A stretch of DNA of 64,000 nucleotides. It comes from Lucifuga dentata. Its lineage: Eukaryota > Chordata > Actinopteri > Ophidiiformes > Bythitidae. This document shows positions 36,931 to 46,800 of this stretch, in pieces. Both the position numbers and the translations under genes were made by a program. A model generated the notes under the pieces. It searched no databases, had not been told where the DNA came from, and saw only the letters and a program-made list of their open reading frames with translations. Position 1 is the stretch's first letter, and each line of letters starts with the position of its first letter. The stretch covers positions 164,001 to 228,000 of the forward strand of contig VXCM01000692.1 in the NCBI GenBank assembly GCA_014773175.1. Reading direction: 5' to 3'.

Positions 36931-37565
36931 GAGGACAAGTATAAGTTTGGAGAGGAGGACATTTTGGTTACTTTTTAGTTTCACTTTGAGCAACGGGTTA
37001 TTCCTGTAAGTCCTGTGATTACACTCTGTAGGCAAGTTTCACTTCTTATTCCTGTAAGTCACGTGATGAAACAATGCAGCCAGGTTTCACTTCTTGCATT
37101 CAAGTCCTTAGCATTATGTTTCTCACAAAGGAGAATAATCATTGCCTAACCAATGAAGAGTTATTATATTTTGGAATCATGTCTTTCATATTTTCTGAAG
37201 CAATTTATTGTTTCTTTGTGTATGCAGCTTTTTCAGATCCACTTTCAGCATTTAGCATCACTTTTGTCTCACACTGTACTTATTTTTTATCACTTGCACT
37301 GGGATATTAAATCTGTGATAACCCTGTTATGCACTGTTCAAAATGTGACATAGAATAAATTGATCTTTATCATGTAAGTACAGTATAACTAATTTTCAAT
37401 TTATTGAGATTTTTTTTTTTTTTTTTTTTTTTTNTCTGTCCAGGGACTACAGATGAAAAATAGCCTTTTGGCTAATTCTGGCACATTTACAGGAATGTTT
37501 GTGCATTATCCCTGCCAAATAACCAATAAATATCACCATAATATTTCTATAATCCACATAGCATC
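36931..37565. other. Spacer, AT-rich
   Basis: No gene recognised. A poly(T) tract with an N lies at 37410-37434. Two similar segments, TTATTCCTGTAAGTC near 37000 and again near 37048, form a short imperfect direct repeat. Confidence 0.5.
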
Positions 37566-38147
37566 TTAAAGGACCAACGGTGATGGTGCATGTTTGAGCC
37601 TAATATTTTCAATTTTTATTGCCTTACTGACAATCATTTCCCAAAGGATAAAACTGTATTTCAGCTTTCCCGATATTTTGGAAAATCTCTTAATCTTTCA
37701 AAATCAAATATTCAAGCAGTACACCCACCTTAAAAATCACTGTTTTGTCTGCTAATAGTTACACAGCCTTATTAAACATCACAGTCATTTAAATTTTTCA
37801 ATAAACGCAAGTCTTCTTTTGGGACTATATTCTCTGGTGGAGACATACATTCACTCTGTGCTTTTTGTTGTGCTTGAATGCTAAAAATTACAAAACTTTG
37901 AAAAACCTGAATACACATCTTGTGCATGATGATGGATTACCTATCCCAAGAACATTTCAACTATCAAGAAGCTGATTTTAATAGCGTACCAGAATGAACC
38001 TTAAACCAATGGTGGACTGGAAGGTAGAATTTTATTTTTTAATTCACCATTCCAGTAGTATGCTTTGGAAAATGACTGTAACATTATGTGTATTAAAACG
38101 GAATATATTAGGCTCAAACATGTACAATTGCTGGTATGGTCCTTTAA
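37566..38147 (-). mobile_element. TTAA-bounded palindromic element, full length (copy K, subfamily 1)
   Basis: 582 bp, TTAA at both edges, interior reversed (CACCCACCTTAAAAATC, then TTTTGGGACTATATTC). The right terminus is GGTATGGTCCTTTAA. It lies upstream of orphan gene B. Confidence 0.8.
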
Positions 38148-38687
38148 AATGTGACTGTGATATGACCTTAACAACCTTAACACATCTTCATGATATTACC
38201 ATTTATTGATTATTGATATAAAATTCTTAAAACTTAGTACATACTCACATCAACTGTCACTTTCTTGGTATATTTTAGTGCTTATTCGTGACATCATCAA
38301 AGCTGTGGGGAAATCCAGTTTTTTTTTTTTTTCAGGAAAATTTCCTAATACCCTGATAAAATTATACAATTATAATATCTTAGGGATTAACATGACACAT
38401 AAAAATTATTTCGTGCTGTGGAAAGATAAATGAACAAACCTATGAATAAAACTTGATATGCTTCATAGACTACGTCACATGAAGATCAGTAGGCTTTTCT
38501 CATAACTCATGGTTATGGTGTTGGGTTACTTGATCAGCTGGTTTAAAGGCGTGGTGAGTNTTTCTCATAACTCATGGTTATGGTGTTGGGTTACTTGATC
38601 AGCTGGTTTAAAGGCGTGGTGAGTTTGAAGAAAAAATCAGGAAACTTTGTTGAATTCTTTCCTGACGCCCTGACAGGCTGATCTACG
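38148..38687 (+). promoter_or_regulatory. Upstream region of orphan gene B with single-N duplication
   Basis: Immediately 5' of the start codon. 38496-38559 and 38561-38624 are identical 64-bp copies around an N at 38560, so the true promoter carries this segment once. No TATA or initiator motif can be assigned with confidence. Confidence 0.5.
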
Positions 38688-40632
38688 ATGGTGAGTAGCT
38701 GCTTTATAACAGCAACTTTTACCATTTTTTTTCATAATGTCATTCATTTCTTCATTTCTGATTTCATTTTTGTTATCACTGAAATGTTTCATTGTTGTTT
38801 ATTCTTTCCGGCAACAGGCTGCTCGGCAGAGAAGGAGGTAAGCCGACAGATTTTTCCGAACCAAAAGCGATTATCAGTCAAGAGTGTTCCCATTTAAAAA
38901 TAAAGTGATTTACCGCATTTGCATTTAAATTATGCTCATTTCCAAAATAATTTTAGTTGAATAATTTCAATTTTGTTATTTCACATATGAATTTGTCTTT
39001 ATATTACATTATTTTGTAGCTACTGCTTTAACATTTACAACATAGTTTAAGTTTCGATTCTTTAATTCAAAGACGTTTATCCTTGGTATAAAGTATGAAG
39101 TCCGTTCCGCCAGTTGAAATGAAAAAAAAAAAAAAAATGCCACCGTTTTACTCCCTATTGTTAAGTCATAAGTATCTCATAATTATGACAGCATCTCANG
39201 AGGGTGGGAGGAGGGTGGTTGATTCTTTTTACTTCAACTGGCAGAAACAGCTTTCCATAACAAAGACATGCAGTAAGTGTGCCATATTAAATTAATTAAT
39301 TAATAATTAAGAATTCAGAAGTTTGGCCCTCCAAAAGTGAACAGCAGATCTGATTGGCCAACACCCTGTTCACTATTGTGAGAAAGATCCTTTCATGTCA
39401 GCTAGTCAATCAGAGCTCCTGTTTCTGCTCTAATTATTGACATATTGTGCTTTATAATAATCCACGTTGTATCATTATTTTAGAAGAGAAAATTTACTGC
39501 CAATCGAAGAACGTTTCAGAAACAATGCCTTCATTCTTATTTCTACAATGCTGGAGCTGAATGAACAGAATCCAGAACGCAGAGCATTGGTGGACGAGGT
39601 GGGTCCTGTCTGATGGGAAGATTTTCTGTTTATTTTAGAATACATGGTGCTGTCATGGTTCACAGTTACAATGAATAAAGAAAAATGTTTCTTTTTAAAT
39701 GTGTTAACCCAACAGATACTTCACAGCATTTTCTTCTTGGGAAAAATCAACATACCCCCCTATCTCCCACATCACATTTTGAATAATGGCGAGGTGTTTG
39801 ATGGAATAAGAGCACGTTTCCCTCGTCCATTTGATCTTTATTCTTCTCAAGTGCCCCAACGGTGTCCATTTTCCTGTGTGGCAGACATGGTAAGATTCTA
39901 GAACATAATGCAGATCCTACTTGTAAACATCCTCAAATATTACTGAGTTACCAGACTCAGTAAATCACAGCCAATTTGTAGACATAAATTGATGATATTT
40001 GTTATTGCTTACAGCTTACCGATGAAGTCGGACAAGAGAATGAATATGAAATAAGGGAGAACCTCCAAGCCCTCATCAAACAACTGGAGCCTGAACCGCG
40101 GCTGTCATCTGCCACCATGTGTGTGTCTCAGAAAAACACTCAGCCAGATTCAGTCAGGTACTATGGAGTCTCCATGTCCACTCCTACACCTATAGCTAGG
40201 AAGGTCATGGTTGCTATCTCATGTCTTGTGACCTGGGATGATTATGTAGCTTCTGCAGTAATGAGCTACTATCCAAATTTTGCCAAGAACCCAAACTTTG
40301 ATGGAACCATCCAACTTCCACAGGATGTCAGGTGTCAGGCATTTAGCCTACTGAGAAATGAAGAAATGTTGGCCTGCAGATCGTGTGGTAATTTGTTTGG
40401 TTTGACCCCAACTGATGAAAATGGGTGGTTCTATGGAAACTGTGCTGAGGCTGAGAGTCTGAGCAACTTATTCAAAAATGATGCAGAGATTAGAAACCAA
40501 TCAGAACCAACAGCTGAGACATACACACCTGAAAACAGGGAGGGTGTTCACGACAAAGTTTTGGGAATACTTCAGGATTTGTTACAGCAGCTGTACTTTG
40601 AATGGGAGGGTGCTGTTTACAGCCCACTATAA
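38688..40632 (+). CDS. Orphan gene B: uncharacterised 309-aa protein with CxxC and GNCAE motifs
   Basis: Five exons: 38688-38690 (ATG alone), 38818-38837, 39484-39598, 39716-39889 and 40015-40632. All junctions are GT-AG with agreeing phases, and the last exon holds two thirds of the protein. The N-terminus is basic (AARQRRRREN), then a helical stretch (ERFRNNAFILISTMLELN). Next come PRPFDLYSSQVPQRCPFSC, VRYYGVSMSTPTP and TWDDYVASAVMSYYP. A Cys cluster follows: CRSC at residues 225-228, then FYGNCAEAESLSNLF with Cys 247 and Glu 249. The Cys pairs could bind zinc, and GNCAE recalls the CAE/HAE motif of cytidine deaminase-like folds. However, the CxxC lies before it, not after, so this is only a hypothesis. 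I do not recognise the family. Confidence 0.82.
39199..39199. other. Single-N gap in orphan gene B intron 2
   Basis: N between CATCTCA and GAGGGTGGGAGGAGGG. No duplicated flank is visible here. It lies between exons 38818-38837 and 39484-39598. Confidence 0.9.
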
Positions 40633-40659
40633 AAGTAGCTTTGAAAAAGATGGCATGAG

Positions 40660-40693
<34 letters not shown>
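40660..40693 (+). repeat. (GT)n microsatellite in gene B 3' UTR
   Basis: About 17 GT units start 28 bp past the orphan gene B stop codon. Confidence 0.95.
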
Positions 40694-40696
<3 letters not shown>

Positions 40697-40713
40697 TGAA
40701 TTGTACTTTCTTG

Positions 40714-40964
40714 TAGGGCTGGGCAATATGGCCTAAAAATAAAATCTTGATTTCCGTTTTACACTTATGGACCATTCTTGATTTTAATCATGCTTGTTCT
40801 TGTTTTTCTCTAAACTAACTAAAATAAAAAAAATAAATTAAAAAAAATATATATATATATAATTCAAATAAGTATGTTCTTTATTAAAATAATTTAAAAA
40901 AATGATACTTTTAAATAAAATTGTAGCCCTCTTAAAAAAAACAAAAAAAAAAAANNNNNNNNNN

Positions 40965-41008
<44 letters not shown>

Positions 41009-41093
41009 TGATTCGGCGATTCAGCCATTTTACACATCATGCCAAAACGTAAAATCAAATTAATCAATTAAATCGATTTATTGCCCAGCCCTG
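40714..41093 (+). mobile_element. hAT-like MITE with a 10-N gap
   Basis: The termini AGGGCTGGGCAATA (40715-40728) and TATTGCCCAGCCCT (41079-41092) are perfect 14-bp inverted repeats. Flanking octamers CTTTCTTG and CTTTCATA match at 6 of 8 positions, compatible with an 8-bp hAT duplication. The interior is AT-rich, contains N at 40955-40964 and an (AT)n stretch, and has no coding capacity. It may supply the poly(A) signal of orphan gene B (AATAAA at 40738). Confidence 0.75.
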
Positions 41094-42720
41094 CTTTCAT
41101 ATTTTGGGGATTTTTGCGCTTTTGTGCTACTTCTTAACAATAAGGAGTAGAAATTGTATAGCAGAAATTGCAGTCTAAATGTGAGCCAATATTTTGAATC
41201 AAACATGGAGTAAAATGTGAAAGTGTGCATAATGAAAAATAAGATACAAAAATAAAAGGTTGTCAAGTCTGTGTTTTTGATTTATTTTAACTCCTGCAAA
41301 ATTATTCAGCATGTCATGGAGGCATGACAGGTGAGCTCCAACAGCATTAGGGATACCAAAGACAACAATACCTTAACAGGAAAATGTACAGTATGTAAAA
41401 GAGATCAAGATAAACAAATTAGATCAAACAGTAAGCTCCTGATACTGTCAGGGACCTGGAACACTGAATAGTTTTTAATTGCGGGCAAGCAAAAATGTAC
41501 AAGTATTACATTTTTTATAAATATGTCATCCATCCAGACATCCATTCTTTTTACCCCCTTATCCTGTTTAGAGTCATGTGGGAAACTCATTCTTCCACAA
41601 AGCTGCAAACAGAAATCGACTCTGTAGCAGAAATAATCATTGTCCAGTCAACATGTTGAGTTCATGTAAGGCAAGACAAGTTTATTTGCATAGCACCATT
41701 TAGACACAAAGGCAATTCAAGATGCTTTACATCAATATGAGAAAAAATATGGAATTGAAATAAATAAAAGGATATATATATATATATATATATGAGTCCA
41801 TAATAGTAATATACTGTATCCTGATGTTATCCTCATATCCTTACTTTGTGTTTTTATTGATGCACCAAGCTGCCGTGCTGAACACTACATTGCAGTAGAG
41901 ATTGAAGTATTGGTAATATTACTGATGTAGAGTGGCAGAGATCAACTGTAAGTACAATTACTATACTTGAATATAGTCTTGTGGTATATATACTATTTGC
42001 ATTTTATGTTATCTTCTCCAGTGGATTTCAGAGGCAAACATTGTACTTTTTATTCTACTAGATTTTTCTGACAGTTGGACTTAACTAGTTATTCTTCAGA
42101 TTAAAACTTTATAGTTAACATGACATGAGATCATAAACCACTGTTGTTGTTGTAGGGTAAGTAAAGAATTTGCTTCATCAAAGCTGACGTGTGCCCAGTG
42201 CTGAAAGTAACATACTGCTTGAAATGGCAACACTAATCAAAGTCCTATCATATAAATTAATGTTTCAAACTTTGAATGGAATGTATATCAAGTGCAAGTT
42301 AAATCTGTTTGGAAGAGAGAAAATAAATCAAAATTAATCTAAGAGCAACAAAACACCACCTGTGTTTTTCAGGAGGCCATTAGCCTTTAGAAGAGCTTTT
42401 GTCTGACCCCATATCCTGCAGTTGGAACACCAATGGGCCCCTACAATCAGTGAGAAGTGGATAAATGATTACCAAATACAGGCTCATTATTTCTTTATAC
42501 TTATGACTGCTGTTGTCACAAAGATTAGCTTTGTTTCACTGAGAAGTAAAATGAAATACTTTGGTTATGATTTAGTGTTAAGTGACATTTGGGAAGTTAG
42601 TTGTATTTGGAGTCTACATACAGTAGTTGGAAGCTCTGGTCAGCATGTGAGCGATCGCTGTTAGGGAGGTACACTGCCAGCAGAGGGCGCGCTAACCTGC
42701 CAAACCCGCTGTGTGACACG
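41094..42720. other. Spacer between orphan gene B and eif3i
   Basis: AT-rich. Apart from a LINE tail at 41667-41770 and a short (AT)n at about 41773-41793, I see no gene. Confidence 0.5.
41667..41770 (-). mobile_element. CR1/L2-type LINE 3' tail, reverse orientation
   Basis: AAGGCAAGACAAGTTTATTT, then GCATAGCACCATTTAGACAC and GGCAATTCAAGATGCTTTAC. This is the reverse complement of the common fish LINE 3' end also seen forward near 23320. Confidence 0.65.
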
Positions 42721-42844
42721 GAATTTACGTCACGTCCCTCTTCCGCCGTGGCTCCGGCGCCTGTAACACGAGTGTTGATTTCTTGTCTTTTTACAGGAGA
42801 CGTAGTGAATATATTGGAGCGAGTGTCAGTAGCCAGGTGGCAAA
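42715..42844 (+). promoter_or_regulatory. eif3i promoter and 5' UTR
   Basis: A GC-rich stretch with a CRE/ATF-like TTACGTCA at about 42724 is followed by CCCTCTTCCGCCGTGG, a plausible pyrimidine-rich start. The 5' UTR runs to the ATG at 42845. TTTTTACAG|GAGACG near 42797 could be an acceptor of a 5' UTR intron. Confidence 0.5.
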
Positions 42845-43863
42845 ATGGTGAGTATTTTTTCGCGATCAAGTTTATTTCGTGGTACTTTGGCCAGAATAAC
42901 GTTGTTAACGCTGGTCTGATAGTGATGGCCAGCTACATTGGCTAACGTTAGCTTAGCTCGCAAATTAGCCAATGAACTCAAATGCTAATCAGTGTTAGCT
43001 TCTCTTCACAATGTAGAGATGATGCAAGGTGTTTCTCTGTCGTTTCCAGCTGTTTAGATTGGGTAGCTTAACCTTTACAAAGTTAATTTTGAACTGCAGC
43101 TTTTAGTACTTGCTAGCCTCTCCATAATGCTTAGCTACAGTTCATGTGTTAGCCTAGACACAGCACAGATATGTTCCTCTTGTTATCTTCTAACATGATT
43201 GATGTGCTAAGGTTAGGTTTATGGCTCCGACCTGTTGATACAAAGATGTTTGTAACAACTGCCCACACGCTGATTATACTCTTTTTTTCCACAGAAACCC
43301 ATCCTGCTCCAGGGCCATGAGAGGTCCATCACCCAAATTAAGTACAACAGGGAAGGAGACCTGCTCTTCTCTGTTGCTAAAGACACCGTGAGTACATATT
43401 AATTCATGCACAAACCTTTACCATCATAGGTACAGAATTGCACTTCTTAACTACAATGTGACTCCATGATCATGTGTGCTTCATATCTGTTTAACTCCAA
43501 CATGAACTTGTGTGTGACTATAGGTAGCCAATGTGTGGTACTCTGTTAATGGTGAGAGGCTGGGCACCTACAATGGACACACAGGAGCTGTGTGGTGTGT
43601 TGACTGTGACTGTATCCTTCTATGCAAAAAAAAAAAAAAAAATNAAAAAAAAAAAAAAAAAATTACTTCAATATGTTTTCTTGCAAATGGATCATAGTGG
43701 TGTGTTTTTGCTGCGCTACCTGATGTCATACTTTAATTTTGGGTTCCTTAATGTATCATTACTCAGGGGACACCAAAAACGTGTTGACGGGGTCAGCAGA
43801 CAACAGCTGTCGACTATGGGACTGTGAGACCGGTAGGTGAACATAAGCAACACTGCATGAGAA

Positions 43864-43898
<35 letters not shown>

Positions 43899-46800
43899 CT
43901 GCATTGATACAAACATTAAGTAAAACTTCGTCAATTGGGGATGAAATTCCTCCACTCAAAGCTGATGATTCTCTTTAACGTGCCTCTTCAGTGTGCTGTG
44001 CTGATTTTGAATACAGGGCAAAGTTTACAGTTATGCAGAAATGTATTTATTGTTTTATTTCATATCACTCCTTAAAGTCAGTTATTACCACTTGTCGGAC
44101 AATTATTATTCACCTTATAACAGTCTTTAGTATCATATAGATCAAAGAGCTAAAGACGAAAAATAACACTTAACATTGTTACTAAAGAAAGATTTATCAC
44201 CATATTTTTGTACACACACAAATTTTCCAATCTAAAGTTTATTAAACAACTATATTATGCATTTTATAACTATATTTTACTTCACTCAGTACGTTGACAT
44301 GCATGTCAAATCTTTGATTATACTCTAATTAGGGTGATAGATTTTTTTTTTTCTTCAAGCATCTAAATAGATTGAGGTCAGAATAAATCCACGTTGGCTT
44401 GCTGTAAGTAACAAACCTAGATTTACGTGAATGTAAATTGATTAAATCAAGTATGCAAACGATCCATTGTGCTATACATAATTGGTGTAAGTAGTATATT
44501 TGTGAACAAGTGTCTTATCAATTTTGTCCATGGATATGCTTTCACTCTTTCTCCTTTAATTGCAGTACAGACATAAATGGGAGTATAATGCGCTCTGGCT
44601 CAGTGCATCAAGATCTCTAAATGGACTCCAGCTGGGTTAAAGGACCATACTGGTCATTTTGCATGTTTGAGCCTAATATATTCAATTTTTATACACATAA
44701 CATTACTGACAACCATTTCCCAAAGCATACTACTGGAGCGGTGAATTAAAATATTTTTTTCCTACCTTCCAGACCGCCATTGGTTTCAGTTCATTCTGGT
44801 ATGCTATTAAAGTCAACTTGTTGATACTTGAAACTTTTTTGGGATAGGTAATCCATCATCGTGAACAAGACGTGTATTCAGGGTTTTTTTTCGAAGTTAA
44901 GTAATTTTAGCGTTTAAGCACAATAAAAAGCGCGGAGTGATCTGACCGGTGAAATGATCACTGCAAACTCATAACAACTGTATTACAGCCACCGGTGTAC
45001 TGATGCTAAACTCTGGATGTTGGATTGCAGTTAGCCATAGCCTGTGCTGTTGGAAGTTAGTAGGAACAGTATGAAAATGCAGTTGTTCCAAATCATAACA
45101 GCTGTAAGACTTTTCATATCTAGAAACAACACAGTTCATAGTTATACATTATCTTACAACTTTGTGTCTCTTGGAGACACAAAGTTGTGGCGTGATTTAC
45201 AGAGCAGACTGTCCAGTCAGATTCACTTATAGGCGAGACATTTGTCCTGCAGACTGATCCACCACAGAACTTCATGGAAAAAATGTACGTCTCCCCCAGG
45301 GAATATAGTCCCAAAAGAAGACCTGCATTTATCGAAAAATTTAAACAACCGTGCATTCTTAAAACTGCGTAACTATTAGCAGGAGAAACATGGATTTTTA
45401 AGGTGGGTGTATCGCTTGAATATTTGATTTTGAAAGATTAAGAGATTTTGCAAAATATCAGGAAAGCTGAAATACAGTTTTATCCTTTGGGAAATGATTG
45501 TCAGTAATGTAACGTATAAAAATTGAATACATTAAGTTCAAACATGCAAAATGACGATATAGTCCTTTAAAGCTTCAGCATAGATTGTTGATTCTGGCTG
45601 TTGAGACTCACAGCTTGAACCTTTACCCTGCGCTGCACAGGTAAACAGCTGGCGCTCCTCAACACCAGCTCTGCTGTCAGGACGTGTGGCTTCGACTTCA
45701 GCGGCAACATCATCATGTTCTCCACAGACAAGCAGATGGGCTACCAGTGTTACCTCAACTTCTTTGATCTGAGGGATCCACAGCAGATTGGTACGTAATC
45801 ACACACGCCGCCATGACTCTAAAGGCTACAGCGTCCGACCTTATTTGGCCAAAAGCCGCAGTCATAGCGAAGGAAGGGTGTGTGCTTCTTTTTGTAATCT
45901 CAATGCAGTTAATCACACGGATGAACACACTTTCACTTGAGGAGAGGGGAAGGGATGTCAACAGAAATTCTGCATCTTGTGTGTATTTGTACAGTTTCCA
46001 TTTGATGATAATTGGGGATATAAATCGGAATAACGGGAAACAGTTTCACTTGTCTCTATGAAGTGCAGACACTGATGGAAAGAAAATCTATTTCATTTAT
46101 TCTGCCAGCCTTCACAGAGCCAGAATGTTTTTACCTTTGACGGCTGCATTTTTTGGAGACTAATAAAGGAGAAAAATATGGCTCTTTCAGGTTAAAGGGC
46201 CATACCACCCATTTTAGATGTCTGAGCCTAATACCGTATGTTCAATTTTCATACATTTACATTACTGACAACCATTTCTGAAACAACAAAACCGTATTTC
46301 AGCTTTTCTGATACTTTCCAAAATCTTAATCTTTCAAAATCAAATATTCAAGCGATAAACCACCTTAAAAATCGATGTTTCTCCTGCTAATAGTTATTCA
46401 GCCTTACGAAGTCACGGTCATTTAAATTTTTCGATAAACACAGGTCTTCTTTTGGGACTATATTCCTTGGTGGAGATATACATTCACTTTGTGCTTTTTA
46501 TTGCGCTTAAACGCTAAAATTACAGAGCTTCTAAAAAAAACCCTGAATACACATCTTGTTGGTGATGATGGATTACCTATCCTCAGAATGTTTCAAGCAT
46601 CAACAAATTGATTTTAATAGCGTAACAGAATTAATTGAAATCACTGGCGGTCTGGAAGGTAGGAAAAATTTTTTTTACTTCACCGTTCCAGCTTTGGGAA
46701 TTGATTGTAAGTAACCCTACGTCTATGAAAATTGAATATTTATGCTCAAACATGCAAAATGGTGTTGTGATCCTTAAAGTGTGTTTCAGTACATGAGTGC

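Noticed and set aside
33505..38649. Interferon-response-like strings near orphan genes A and B (AGTTTCAGTT, and GGAAACTTT at about 34180 and 38640)
   Set aside because: None matches the full two-half ISRE consensus. Matches this short occur by chance in AT-rich DNA.
39095..39295. 66-codon frame in the intron of orphan gene B
   Set aside because: It spans a poly(A) tract and an N, lies between well-supported exons and has no motif.
44941..45282. Perfect hairpin considered as a microRNA precursor
   Set aside because: A 15-bp stem with a 3-base loop is too short for a Drosha/Dicer substrate.
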